64,000 nucleotides of DNA from Nymphaea colorata (GCF_008831285.2 NC_045142.1:1679001-1743000), one strand, 5' to 3'. Positions 47,011 to 58,768 are shown, numbered from the stretch's first letter. The notes: generated from the sequence alone by a model not told the origin. Numbers and translations: made by a program.

Positions 47011-48684
47011 TTATCCAGCTTCAACCCAACTACATCCAGCTTTCTTTTTTATCTTTTTATTTTTCATCATCTTCTCTATGTCTGCTGCATCTCTCCACCT
47101 ACCTGCTTCTGCCAGTATATTTGACAGTAAAATGTAGCTTCCAGAACCACGAGGCTCAAGCTCAAACAGATGAGAAGCTGCAATCTCAGCAAGCTCAACG
47201 TTACCATGAATCCTGCAAGCACCAAGCAAAGATCCCCAGACATAAAAATCTGGCTTCATTGGCATCGTATTGACAAATGCATAAGCTTCCAATAGCATCC
47301 CAGCTCTCCCGAGAAGGTCCACTATCGCAGCATAATGCTCCATTCTTGGCTCTATGCCGTGCTTAAGCTGCATATTTTCAAAATATGCCCGACCTTGATC
47401 TACAAATCCTCCATGGCTGCATGCAGTGAACACGATAGTATAAGTAATATGGTCAGGAATTACGCCCTCGCTCTGCATTTGATAAAAAAGGCGTAGTGCA
47501 TCAATCCCATGCCCGTGCATGGCATAGCCGTATATCATGGAATTCCATGACACTGTGTTCCGCTTAGGCATCCTGTCAAACACTTTACGAGCTTCAGAAA
47601 CAAACCCACATTTTGCATATACGTCTACAAGAGAGCTGCTAACGAATACCTCTTCCGCAACACCTATAATCAGTGAGTAACCATGTATTTCCTTTCCATG
47701 TTTCAAATTCTCTAAATTTGCACAAGCTGGCAATAGACCACTTATGGTTACCGAACTTGGCATAAAACCAGATAGTAACATTCTGTGGAACATTCCGAAG
47801 GCCTCCTCATTGAGATGATTCTGTGCAAAACCAGAGATCATAGCAGTCCAAGAGACAATATCTGGCTTAATTCCGTCAGCCTGCATATCACGGAATGACA
47901 TTAAGGCCATAACGACATTCCCCATCTGAGAGAATCCCACAATTACAGCATTCCAAGTGACTGAATCAGGCTTAATACCTGAACTTCTCATCGCCCTGAC
48001 CAACTTGAGTGCTTCCTCAACCATACCACATTGAGAATAACTAGAGACCATGGTGTTCCATGAGACAAGATCTCTCTCAGACATCATATCAAACACTCGG
48101 CGGGCGCTTTCCAGGCACCCGCATTTAGCATACATATCGACCAATGCGCTATCAACGAAAACATCTGTATCGAATCCCGAGTTCCTAACCAACGCATGGA
48201 TCCTTTTACCAGTCTCTAGATCAGAAAGATTAGCACAAGCTCTTAACGCACTGGGAAAGACATACTTGTTGGGTGCAAATCCTTCCTCTAGCATCCGATC
48301 AAACAATTCAAGCGTGCCTTGCCAGTAGCCATAACGCGCATAAGCACCAAGTAGGACTACCCAAGACTGCAAATTCCTCTTAGGCATTTTCTCGAACACT
48401 TTCCTGGCGTCCGGTATTCTGCCACACTGGCAATAAAAAAGGATGAGTTTAGAATACAAATAGCTCGACTGCTTCACTCCGTTCACCACCATGATAGCAT
48501 GCAGTAGCCTGCCCGCATTCACCGATCGCGTGCGAGCAAAAATCTGAAGATAAACTCCGCATGACCTGGAACTGACGTGATATGACCGACCTACCGATTG
48601 AGTTAGCCAGTAGAATCTAGAAATGGAGGTGGGTCTGCCGTGGTTTTGGCGGAAAATGCTGAATATTCCCTGTGGTCGCTGCAT
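47011..48684 (-). CDS. PPR protein, PLS class ending in E domain (557 aa)
   Basis: One intact exon, ATG 48684. A short basic, Ser/Arg-rich N-terminus suggests an organelle presequence. About a dozen pentatricopeptide motifs of P, L and S type follow, for example LVDMYAKCGCLESARRVF, WNTMVSSYSQCGMVEEAL and SMIYGYAMHGHGIDALRLF. The end has HYAAIVDLLGRAGMLLEAY and the E-domain signature AGRWRDAADIEKMM, closing at GCSWVEAG. There is no DYW domain, so it could select RNA editing sites only with a partner deaminase. Overall order and the WVE-plus-two-residue end match Arabidopsis At5g59600 as I recall it. The RNA target is unknown; a role in plastid or mitochondrial RNA editing or processing is inferred from class. 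Confidence 0.93.
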   Translation of the reverse strand: MQRPQGIFSIFRQNHGRPTSISRFYWLTQSVGRSYHVSSRSCGVYLQIFARTRSVNAGRLLHAIMVVNGVKQSSYLYSKLILFYCQCGRIPDARKVFEKMPKRNLQSWVVLLGAYARYGYWQGTLELFDRMLEEGFAPNKYVFPSALRACANLSDLETGKRIHALVRNSGFDTDVFVDSALVDMYAKCGCLESARRVFDMMSERDLVSWNTMVSSYSQCGMVEEALKLVRAMRSSGIKPDSVTWNAVIVGFSQMGNVVMALMSFRDMQADGIKPDIVSWTAMISGFAQNHLNEEAFGMFHRMLLSGFMPSSVTISGLLPACANLENLKHGKEIHGYSLIIGVAEEVFVSSSLVDVYAKCGFVSEARKVFDRMPKRNTVSWNSMIYGYAMHGHGIDALRLFYQMQSEGVIPDHITYTIVFTACSHGGFVDQGRAYFENMQLKHGIEPRMEHYAAIVDLLGRAGMLLEAYAFVNTMPMKPDFYVWGSLLGACRIHGNVELAEIAASHLFELEPRGSGSYILLSNILAEAGRWRDAADIEKMMKNKKIKKKAGCSWVEAG

Positions 48685-50067
48685 TCTACATTATCGAGAA
48701 TGCTCATCATCGTCTCGAATTTGCAAAGAATGCCCGATCGTTATAATAAGCTGGTGCACCAAGTTGTACTAAGTTACACAACCTTCGTGTCATTTCGAAG
48801 TCCAAGACAGATTTTCCCCGTAAAATAATTAGTAAAGAATTATTTGGTCTTCCTCACCTTTTTTCTTTATTCGGCAGAAAGATCAAGACAGGAGCGTGTT
48901 TGTTTTGAGCGTTAACTGGAATCCGGAACAGACCTGTTTTGGGGGTTTGGCATTTCTGTTTCTCCGAAATTATGTATAATGTTCGTAAGATTGTGGTCAA
49001 TAACAAATCATCCCAGTTCCCGCAACTTTAGAAGTTAACAACAACCGCTCAGTTTTTTTAGAGAAATTCAATCGAAAAAACATTATTTTTTTATAACAAA
49101 AATAATGTTTTACAGACAACCATGATTCGATTGACTTAGAAAATGATTTTTTACATGAAGTGTTTTGTCCTTTACAATATATTTTTTTTATCAGTAAGCA
49201 GTTTTTTTAAGATTATGTCCAAAATTGAGCGCTCATTTGTTAACTTTTAAAATTGAACAATAGAGAAGGCACGAACTGCCGATTTCTTTTTTCTCATAGG
49301 AGCCGTATAATTTTTAAATGGGAAACAGTGTGTTGAGGGAAGAACTTAGATCCTCTCCTCCACGATTCAAAACACTCTATAAATGATTCTTTCCACCTCC
49401 AGAAGTGGTAAAAAAGTTTAAACATGGAAAAATTTAACCATCTTTTGATGGTAAGAGTACTCTGAATAACTTCCAGCCTATCAACCGCTTCCTAAGACAA
49501 AAACATGTGGTAAAAACAAGAAAGAAAGAATGTGAGTGGAGTTCGCACCATGTTCAATCTATCAATTCGTGTTTGTCACTTTCACGCGGTGCTGCCCTAT
49601 TAAAGCATGATGTTTAAAGTTAAATCCACTGACCAAAAAGGTTCTGCTTAATAATGACACTGACAATTTTCTCAGCCATTAGTTTCTCGTAATGATTTTA
49701 GTTTGTTTAATTCTTACAATTTCTTTCGAAAATTCTCAAAAAATCAAGTAAACTAAAAACTTGAACAAGAAACTATTATCAGATACTAATATTAGTGAGG
49801 ACTTGAGTTCATTTGAAGTCCTTGCGATTTAAACTTGGAGTTCTCTTGCTAAAGGCTGAAACCATGTGCCATAAGATTCTTGTCGACCAAGTTGAGGAAT
49901 GTGATTCCTTTTCTTTTCTCATATTGGTCGTTATCTTAGACGCTGGGCCGATCGTGTTCCATTCTAAATGAACTGCGCATGAGACATCTGCATTTCAGTG
50001 CTATTCTAAGTTGGTTTGTCCTGTCGTTCGATGGAAGTAAACATTTGCTTGTATTTTTGTTTGACAG

Positions 50068-50275
50068 GAGCTCTCCTCTGGGAATCTCCATCTTCCAAGA
50101 ATTTGATATAGGACCATCAAGACTAAGTTCAGAAACTTCCAGAGTACTCAATTCACCAACGCCAATGCAAGAGATCTCCACTGCGAATCTCCATCTTCCA
50201 AGAATTTGGTATGAGACCAGCAAGGAAACTAAGTTCAGAAACTTTCAAAGGTCAATTGACCAACGCCAATGCAAG
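50068..50275. repeat. ~103-bp tandem duplication
   Basis: Units starting at 50068 and 50171 share AATCTCCATCTTCCAAGAAT, AACTAAGTTCAGAAACTT-like and ACCAACGCCAATGCAAG in order. They differ by several substitutions and small indels. Confidence 0.85.
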
Positions 50276-50455
50276 TATAAACAATTGAACCACTACTCAT
50301 CGCTCGGAAAACAAAAACAAAAACAATAGTCCAGAGCTGTCCTAATAGCTACTGTTCTCCAAGGACCGCTTCAGGTCTCATTCCCAACAGAAATTAGACT
50401 GGCACAAGCTAAGTCCTGGGCAATGCTGCAGAAGCCATTGACTCTATGTGCATCT

Positions 50456-50474
50456 CTGTGTGTGTGTGTGTCTA

Positions 50475-50502
<28 letters not shown>
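50456..50502. repeat. (TG)n-(AG)n microsatellite
   Basis: TG dinucleotides followed by a long AG run. Confidence 0.9.
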
Positions 50503-50506
<4 letters not shown>

Positions 50507-50768
50507 CGAGAAAGGGAGAGAGGGAGAAGTCAAGTTTTCTTCACATCAACATCATGGTTGAGCCTTCTTCCAACTAAATGCCGCTTTCTATGGGCTACAA
50601 TTTTGATCACCTCAGAACATGGGTGTGACCAAATCTTTTTCTAAGAAAAAAATTACAACTAGTACAAGGGCCCAAAAAAAAAAACTACAAGCCTTCCTAA
50701 CTTACATCTGAAGATTTGTGCGACAACTTGGGCAGAGGCCATCATCTGCTCTACTGATCCAAATTACA

Positions 50769-51608
50769 CTAGTAGGGACTGGGAGGGCAGAAGGTGACAA
50801 GGTACCGGGAAGCCATGCACTTGTGAAGACTACTGGAATCATCATATGCAAAGCTGTAGGCTCTTGGGCATATGGCCTTGAAGAGATGGGAGTAGATTGT
50901 GGGCTTGCAAGTATTGGGTGTAGAATAGTTTCCTGTGCAGCAAAACTTGGCTGTGTTCATGGCCAAGCATGCACTCTTGCAACCAACCACCCTGCCCCCT
51001 TTCCTCACCTCCAGAGCTGATGGGCAACACACATTCAAGTCAGACTCACATGAAGCCACGCCGCAGCCTATGCCACCGCCCACCGGAACCATGGCAACTG
51101 GAAGATTGTAGCCATCCACTAAGCTCACATCATAGAAATGCAGAGGTGAGTTGGATGTGCCGAGCGTCATCTCGACGACTGTCGCTGGCGGCACACCTGA
51201 AACACCGTTGCAGTGCAGCAGGCCAGAGCAATCCCCTGTTTCGCATTCGCCATGGCCTTGTTCATTGAAGCAGCAGCCTTGGCGGCCCCATATCCTGCCC
51301 GACCAGCCTTGAGGCACATTCAGGATGATTTCCTCACCGAAACCCAAGTGAAAGCCACCATCTGCTGGTGTGCCATGGCCAGCACCTCCCACCATACCAG
51401 GCCAGATGCTCTCCTTGCAGTTGTTCACTAGTATGAGATCTATTCCAGCTGCAACATTCCAGAACAAGCTTCCAGTTAGCCGCATTATACATAAGGAGAA
51501 GAAGCATAATGAACTCGCCAATTAAAACCAATATCAGAAAAATAGTGTACATGAAGCATGTGAATGACATATGAAGAAGAGCACAAAGAAGGAAGAGAGA
51601 GCTAGCAT
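50769..51608 (-). CDS. Thaumatin-like protein, PR-5 family (245 aa)
   Basis: Two exons: 51608-51551 (58 nt) and 51448-50769 (680 nt), joined in phase 1 to 738 nt. The short first exon encodes the signal peptide ([19 protein letters not shown]), and an intron just after the signal peptide fits this family. The mature part starts [10 protein letters not shown] and shows the thaumatin blocks [53 protein letters not shown] and [11 protein letters not shown]. The R-E-D-D-D cleft residues of antifungal members all appear present. I count 18 cysteines rather than the usual 16; the extra ones stand next to conserved ones (GCCF and NVCC). It is probably secreted to the apoplast or wall. A role in defence or in carbohydrate binding is family-level inference. 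Confidence 0.93.
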
Positions 51609-53916
51609 CTTTGGTGTTCAAGTATAGGCAATAAACGTCGCGTATGTAATGTGATATATAGTAAGAAAGCCAGTGGACTCACACTTTTGGGCCGCGCACA
51701 AACGCTGCAATGGTCTGCCAAGTATGAAGAACGGATTTCGAGGAGATTGGGAGTTTTTAAACTGGAGCTTTTGCTTTCCAACAACTGGCATATATTCTTT
51801 GCTTCATTTTTGGGGTCTCCCAGCTTTTCTATGCCTTGATATTGGCAAGAAATTGGGCACTGTCTGCGCTTTTTTAGAGAGAGAGAGCGCGCGATGAGCT
51901 TAGTGTTCTCATTGCAAGATGCACTGAATACTTAGTGCGTCAAATGACGGACTTGCTAGATCTCGTACGAGTATAATTTGTCTTTAGAGTTGTTGAAAGC
52001 ATCATTATGCTTCTATAGAATCTTATCAAATTCTGCAGAAATTGAAGCAGTTAAGTTGGAGCAAAACTTTACTAAGTTAGGAGTTTTGCTCAACTGATGT
52101 ATACCACAAGGTAGAACAAACATTTTAATCTTCAGAAACAGGCACATAATCGCAGATATTCCATGGAAGCACGGAGGAACCTCCTTTCTAAAAGATGTGG
52201 GCATGGGGAACGGGCATTGGTTTGCTTTTAGTAAAGAACGATAGTGACGTCATCGTAATTTGAACAAGTGCAGAAAAGCATGGTTGGCAGAGCTACTTTC
52301 CCCTATGAGTCCATGTGCTTTCTTCTTTTATGATGAAGAATGCCTCAGGCTCAGGCCATAGTTGCTGTTTTTCACTTAATGAGTCCCGGGGTGCAAAAAA
52401 TACCATCTTAGTTGGATATGTAACTAAAATTTTAGTAAACCCAAATTCAAAGACTCACCAAATCCAGATTCAGTTATAGCATTCTGGCATCTCAGTTTCC
52501 AAACTGAAGCTTCAGGACGCTATTCTTTTTTCCTTTTCTTTGACCGTGAATCAGAAGAGAAAACAGAGACATGAACTCTCCTGTGAACAGCAGTCAGAAC
52601 CCACTCCTCCCACAGTACCAACAGCTTATAGTTGCGAAGGAAGCTTCCGTCCAAATTGAATTGTAAATCGTAATTACCCATATAAGAGCCGCAGCCAGCC
52701 CCTTGCGCCAACAGAAGTGGATCTTTAAGCCACCAGCTTTATTATAAACTTGGGTAAGCTTCTCTTTTCAGTCATCTCTATCAGAACCACAAAGCATCTG
52801 CCATTTTTCTTGCCCAGTTTGAAATCATAGAATTTGCTGCTCTATTTGCTCTGGTCATTGGAAAACCTTTCTTCCCATCGGTGCATGATTTACTCAAAAT
52901 AAGCTGCATTGGCTTTTATTAATAAAGAAACTGTCTGCACAAAGTTTTTTCTGTTGAATCATCGATCGGCCATTTCTGTTGAGAAAATGTCTGCGGAAGA
53001 CATACCTTCTGTGAAGGCGATAGCTTGTGACATGATTATGGTCTATGGCAGATCGCAACAAATTGGGTTCCTTGTGTAAATATATTATAAAAATATGGAA
53101 ACTTTAATACAGATAGTGAAAGAAATTTGAGAGTTAAATTGCAAATTGATAATAGTGTCGACCACAACATTTCACGAGATGAACATGGGGTTTAAAGAGC
53201 CTTAAATAAACTGACGTGCCGTTACAAAAGCTTCATAACTGATCTTCATAACCCCGTGAGGCTAGCACTCGTCTCGTTTAGAAATATGGACTAACGAGAG
53301 CTATTCTGCACTTCCACTATTTTGTCCCCTTTTCCTCATCACTTCCTCAAAAGAATTCATAGTCAAGAATTCTATGACGACTTTCCTCCCCTTTTTTTCC
53401 AGTACTTCTCTACTGAGAATTCACAGTGACGACTTTTCCAGTCAGTTTTCTTCTCATTTACAGAAAAATCGTAAAGGTGTAATTCACCATATCCAACTCA
53501 AACAGTTTAAAAGTTACCGCTGCTCTCGAACACAGAAGGACCTCATAAACGCGAAGAACTTTACTCTGCTTTGCAACGAGTCAAGTGAGTCAATTAATCG
53601 TCGGTTTCAATCGTTCACTATTCTCCTCCATTTTCAGTAGTCTTCATTTTTCAAGTACTTTTATAGGTTAAGGCAAGGCAGCAGGTATAGTTTCCTACAT
53701 ATCAATCATGGATATCGTCCAAATCGCAGCGTCGGGTGAAAAAACAAGGGGATAATAGTGGGGTACCGGGTTTCCGGCCCATACTGATTCTCCATTCGAC
53801 AGGCCTGGAGGATGCTCCTTCCCTGCATCACCTTCGCGACAACTTTGCCCTCTCATTGCAGGAGTTCCCCCTTGTTGCATGCTGGCTTGTCTCTTGAGAG
53901 ATTCAATGCTGCTTCA

Positions 53917-54116
53917 TGTAACACCACTCTTCTTATAAAAGGAGGCTTTAATGAGAGGATTGTCCTTCCTACTTTTTGGCTAAAGCCAAAACGGTTAGGA
54001 AGCGGGTTGGATCCATCGAACTAGGGGTCCGAACCTAAGAGTGGGTCGGATCGTTATAGTGGTATTAAAGCCGGACGTCCGTGTGCCTTAAGGGGTGAAT
54101 TGTAACACCCCACACT
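53917..54116 (+). mobile_element. Possible TRIM or LTR-retrotransposon remnant
   Basis: TGTAACACC at 53917 opens a ~142-bp segment, followed at 54060-54072 by TGGTATTAAAGCC, two mismatches from the tRNA-Met-derived primer site TGGTATCAGAGCC. A purine run AAGGGGTGAAT at 54090-54100 then abuts a second TGTAACACC at 54101. That order (LTR, primer site, ~20-bp interior, polypurine tract, LTR start) is that of a terminal-repeat retrotransposon in miniature. The two LTR starts diverge quickly, so this is tentative. Confidence 0.4.
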
Positions 54117-54260
54117 ATCTCTTTTCATGTAAAACTTGTTGGAGCGAGTGAATGGTCTTCCCACCACTGCCACTCTGCTCCGAGGGTTATCTCTTTTCAT
54201 GTGAAACTTGTTCGAGCGAGTGAATGGTCTTCCCACCACTGCCACTCTGCTCCGAGGGTT
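54117..54260. repeat. 72-bp tandem duplication
   Basis: Units 54117-54188 and 54189-54260 both run from ATCTCTTTTCATGT through GAATGGTCTTCCCACC to CTCCGAGGGTT, with only two or three differences. Confidence 0.92.
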
Positions 54261-55856
54261 AGCAGGTGGACCATCTTCATTTCCTCCATTCGACTGAACC
54301 CTTGTGGGTTAGAGACATACATCGTTTGTAATAAACCACCTTTGACCCATAGAACATCTTCATCTCTCCCTCGGTATTGTCTTCCACCCTGATACGAACC
54401 AGAGAGAAAGACGTCCTGCAACTCCTCTTCTGTGTTGACTCTTACCAGAATCATATCGTTCCCAATAATGGAGGACTTTGGGCTTCCAATCTTCTTTTGC
54501 TGTTTCATTAGGGGTAGCCTGTGTGCCTGGCTTTCCCGGTCTTCCAGCAGTGCCAAAACTGAAAGGCTGAATTAAATTCATGCAAAAACATATAAGTAAA
54601 TTTTTTTAAAAAATTTATATATAAATTAAAGAAAAAATGAAGTGAGGTCAGGACCCATAGAAACCCCCACCGAGCATACCCTTCTCTAGAAAGAGTCACC
54701 ATCAAAACTTCTTAGTTGTTGAGAACAATCCACCTTCCTTTCACACTTATGACTCGAGATAGACCTTGAGGACTATTAATTTTAAGACCCGCCACCCAAA
54801 AACAACCCACTACTCGAAAACAAAAAACAAAGTCACAAGGCCCTTATTCCTCTTACTTTTGCTTCATGATCAATGATGACAATAACATACTCTTCAACTT
54901 AGTTACCGTGTCTTGTCACCTAAGATGTAAGGACATAATGTTCATAAGAATCAAATTAAAAACCTGTCTTAAACCAGATCCTAACCCAACCAAGTAAGTT
55001 ATCCCTCCCTCGAGACAATTAAACCATTATTTGATAGGTCTAAATTTCAGTGGACTTTGTCTAAAGTCATATTCGTGCTGATGCAGTGATTCTGGCAATG
55101 ATCTTGAGGGGTCGGGTGGCTGAGATTTTCACTGGGCGTTGGTGTGAACCATTCAAGTTGGTGGAGGATTGAGGAGTGATCCTGCTTCTGGCTCTAGAAA
55201 ATTTTCTAACAATACAACAAAGGATGTAAACAGATTGTATTAGTTTGGACTTTGGAGATAGGCATTACTGCAGATGATGCAGTAGAATTGGGTTCCAGAA
55301 AAACACAAATCTAAGCTTCAAGCTAGAGCAAGTATTTATCTGCAAAATGAATTACAGCTTACATAAGACGAGTTAAATTTACCGGACGCATTATGCAAGA
55401 ATATGCAGGAATATCTAAGATAAACCGAAGAAACACCCATGATACATTCACATGTTTACATCTTGAGGGAAGATAAAATGGGATATCAGTGCCTCAGATG
55501 TAACCTTAGATTTGATATCAATCCAACTTCAAGTCATTGGATCTCGCAAGAACACTCGCGTTGGATTAATAATCTGATTCATACATGGTATAGAATGTCA
55601 ATTTGCTTATAATCCAATCATTCAAAAAAAAAAAAAAAAAGGAACGGCGGAGATAGTGGATCTCGTTTACAAGTAATTTGAAAAGTTATGTGGCAAGTCG
55701 ACAACCATTTTCTTGTAGTATTCGGACGCTAGCCTCCCAGGTGGAGTTGTTCAAACAATCGACCATCCCTCCGTAGGAAAAAGAAAGATGAGGACCTCCA
55801 CACGATCAGGATGATACACTAAAGGGGGAAGAAGAGAGACTCGGACATGCAACGGA

Positions 55857-58768
55857 ATGCTGTATTCTGTAAAATCCATCTCATCGTCTCTTCCCTCTCT
55901 TCTGCCCCTACCGCCATTTATTCCCGTCCCTCCTCGAAAACCCAATTGTGGGTTCCTTTTTAGCACTGGTTTCGGGTTGCATCCACGGTCACCGACGAGC
56001 TCTAGGTGCTCATGGAAGAGAAGGAGATCAGTAGTTGTGAGGGCAGCTTCTAGGGAGTCCCCATACGATGTCTTGGGCGTTTCGCCGTCGGCAAGTCCTC
56101 AAGAAATCAAGCGTGCATATAGAAAATTGGCTCTCAAATACCACCCTGATGTCAACAAAGAGGTACCCATCAATCTTTTCACCACGATTTTGCTTTCTTT
56201 TGTTCTTGAAATGCATAACCTGATTTGCTTTTACTGAGGTAGGTTTTCACTGAGGGGGAATGATTTGTGGTTGCAGTGGAAATTATACTTGGTGGAATAA
56301 CTTTTTCGGGTTTTAGAGTAGCTGGGGTTTTCTATATAGAATGAATTTTCTGGATTCGATAGTTAGAGTTACTTGAAGATGGGATATGGTTTTTGAGTGT
56401 TCCTCATTTTGGTGAAAGCAGTTGAAATGTTAGGTTTTGTAGCACTAGGAAAAGAATGGTTTAAATTATCCGATGCATCTGGAAGCTTCACTTATTCTCC
56501 TCTTCCTCACTGTAATGTCGAGACAACTTGCCTACTTTACCGAACATAATGGTGCAAGGGTTAAAGAGATTGCTAGTTAGGATTCTTTCGTTACCGTGCT
56601 TTACATCTAATGGTTCTTTGAAATCATTCCTAGGAACACTAATTCCGGAAGGTTACCAATTGATGTCTTGAGCTATACTAATGAGAATTGCCGACTTGGT
56701 GTACATGAACGAGAAATGTTAGCTGTCGTCGTCCTTGGGAATATGCCTTGATCAATTTGATTGGTAGAGAATAATCAACAGAAGAAGAGTTTTTCTACAC
56801 ACAAGACTGTTAGAAGATCCGGATCCAAAGGCAGCTTCGACAGCACTGCTAGGCTGAGTTGGAAATAGAGTCCTGATATTGCACGAGTGATGGTGGGCAT
56901 ATGCTTCACAAACCTAAAAGCTAAGATTTGGAAAAGCTGCGGGTTATGCTACATTCCAAACCATACCAGACTCTCATTATCAGTAAGGTCAAGGGTCTAC
57001 ACGGACTATCGAGCGAATCCTAGGTGGTTGACTAGAAAGGAAAAGTAAATGAGCTATAGGTCTCTTGACATTACTGAACAGTTTTATTTTCGACCACTTT
57101 ACTTGATTTTCTTGTAGCAAAGGGAAATTATGTTTTAATTCATCGAAGTATATCTGCAACGCCTGCTAATGTGGAGAAGAATTGTTCTTCATGCTTCTTT
57201 GAGAAAACATATTAGTAAAAGAATGAAGGTATGCATTGAGGCTAGAGAAGAAAATGACCTCTCACAAGGTATACTGATGTATGCAATCGTTTCCCTTTTT
57301 ATTTATGCACGAAGAAAGAAATTGATTCTGCTTTTTTTGCATCATGATCTTTAACAGAGAAATGCTCTTTGTATCAGTCCCACAGTATAGTGGCAGCCAT
57401 TGCAAATTATCATCTCCTTAACAAGTTGTTTGCTTTCTGATAACAGATGGCAACTAACTTCTGTTGAGTTTTTGGCACTCGAAGTCAAATTCAACGTTGT
57501 AGTTGTGATATTCTGAAAAATGTTAAATCAGCGTTAGATGTGATAGCTGGGCCTTGTTAGCTCTTTCACAAGCAAAGAGCTTTGGACACAGTTTCCGCTT
57601 CTGGTCATCGACATGGGAGTATTGATGGCTTTTGGACTTTCATCACAATTGAACACCAAGTTTTAGTTCATTGCAGCATGTTGCTTGTCAACGAACAGGA
57701 CTCTTTGACACATTAGCATTTAGAATACAACTACAGACCCTTTCCACCACTTTGTTTTATTATATGTTCACCAATTGTCTCTTCATCATACAGGCAAATG
57801 CTAAGGAAAAGTTTATGCGAATCAAGCATGCGTACAACACCATACTGAATTCCAAGTCCCAGAAAAAGTATGACTACCAGGATCGCCAGACGGGATATTC
57901 AACAAGGAACTACAATGGGAATAAACGTGAGGAAGAAGACTTCTATGGATTTGGTAAGAATTTTTTTTGTGGGGCGCTTTCGGAGTTCCAGAGCCTTTTT
58001 AACACTGACTAGTTTAATTTCTAGCCTTTTTAACACTGACTAGTTTAATTTCTTTGACAACATTCATTCTTATGGTCACATGAACCATGCGAGCTTTTAA
58101 AACGTCAACCATATGCCTGCAAAATCAAAAGCTGTTGACACGCGGTTGATAAACATGATTCTTATATTAACTCTTTATTCTGCAGGTAACTTTTTGAGAG
58201 ATGTCCAAATAATGATAGGTAGAGAGATTGCCTGCTCCTTGCCGGATAGACTGAAAATATATATGCTTTTCTTATTGATAGCAATCAGCATCTCTTGTGA
58301 AAACCATACTTAGTGATACCTTTCTGACTGTTTATGCAACAGAGGACTTCTTTAGGGACTTGCAAACAGAGTTCCGCAACTGGGAAGCAAACATCAATTC
58401 ACAAGGCAAGCCCAAAAGCTTGTGGGAAGAATTGGCGGTAGGTTTCGCACACACACACATATGCATCCATTGTGACGCCTCCTTCAGTCCACATGACGAT
58501 ATAGGAGGCCATATTGCTGAGTTCTTACTAAGCCTTGTGAAACTTTTGTTACCAACAGGACATCGGTGAAGAATTCGTTGAGTTCTTAGAGAAGGAGCTT
58601 AACATCGAAGAATCAAATGCTGACATGCAGAATGACACTGCCAAGGAAGCCTGGTCAGACAGGAAAGAGGAGAAGACAAGCAAAAGCAAAAACACGAGTA
58701 GCATCGAAGAAAACATTGATGAGATTGAGGCTGCACTTGCTCAACTGAAAAAGGAGTTGGGTCTATAA
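55857..58768 (+). CDS. J-domain (DnaJ/HSP40) protein, probably plastidial (267 aa)
   Basis: Five exons keep frame: 55857-56162, 57794-57953, 58186-58218, 58343-58437, 58559-58768 (804 nt with stop). Exon 3 is only 33 nt. Residues 1-64 are Ser/Pro/Arg-rich and end near VVVRAA, like a chloroplast transit peptide. The J domain spans about 68-131: [27 protein letters not shown] with HPD at 96-98, and [12 protein letters not shown]. No G/F or zinc-finger region follows, so this is a type III J-protein. The C-terminal part has [27 protein letters not shown] and a charged coil ending LKKELGL. It should stimulate a plastid Hsp70. It resembles Arabidopsis At5g59610 as I recall. A 31-bp tandem duplication lies in intron 2. 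Confidence 0.93.
56163..57793 (+). other. First intron of the J-protein gene
   Basis: 1.6-kb intron splitting the J domain just after HPDVNKE. I see no gene or strong repeat in it. Confidence 0.7.
57992..58053. repeat. 31-bp tandem duplication in J-protein intron 2
   Basis: AGCCTTTTTAACACTGACTA and the following GTTTAATTTCT occur at 57992-58022 and again, identically as far as I can see, at 58023-58053. Confidence 0.95.

Larger units (their letters stand above)
48685..50768. other. Intergenic region between PPR and thaumatin-like genes
   Basis: The left part is the presumed PPR promoter. A tandem duplication of about 103 bp lies at 50068-50275 and a (TG)n(AG)n microsatellite at about 50456-50502. 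The last stretch before 50769 should be 3' UTR of the thaumatin-like gene. No gene is seen. Confidence 0.55.
51609..55856. other. Intergenic region between thaumatin-like and J-protein genes
   Basis: 4.2 kb without a supportable gene. It includes the presumed thaumatin-like promoter (TATATATCACATT on the minus strand near 51650-51660), a TRIM/LTR-like remnant at 53917-54116, a 72-bp tandem duplication at 54117-54260 and a poly-A run at about 55625-55640. Minus-strand frames at 54197-54581 overlap each other and match no family I know. Confidence 0.5.

Noticed and set aside
50842..51431. Several plus- and minus-strand frames across the thaumatin-like exon
   Set aside because: Shadows of the real exon, which alone carries the family motifs and cysteine pattern.
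54197..54581. Two overlapping minus-strand frames of 119 and 73 codons
   Set aside because: They partly cover the 72-bp tandem duplication, and neither has a recognisable domain; possibly decayed element sequence.
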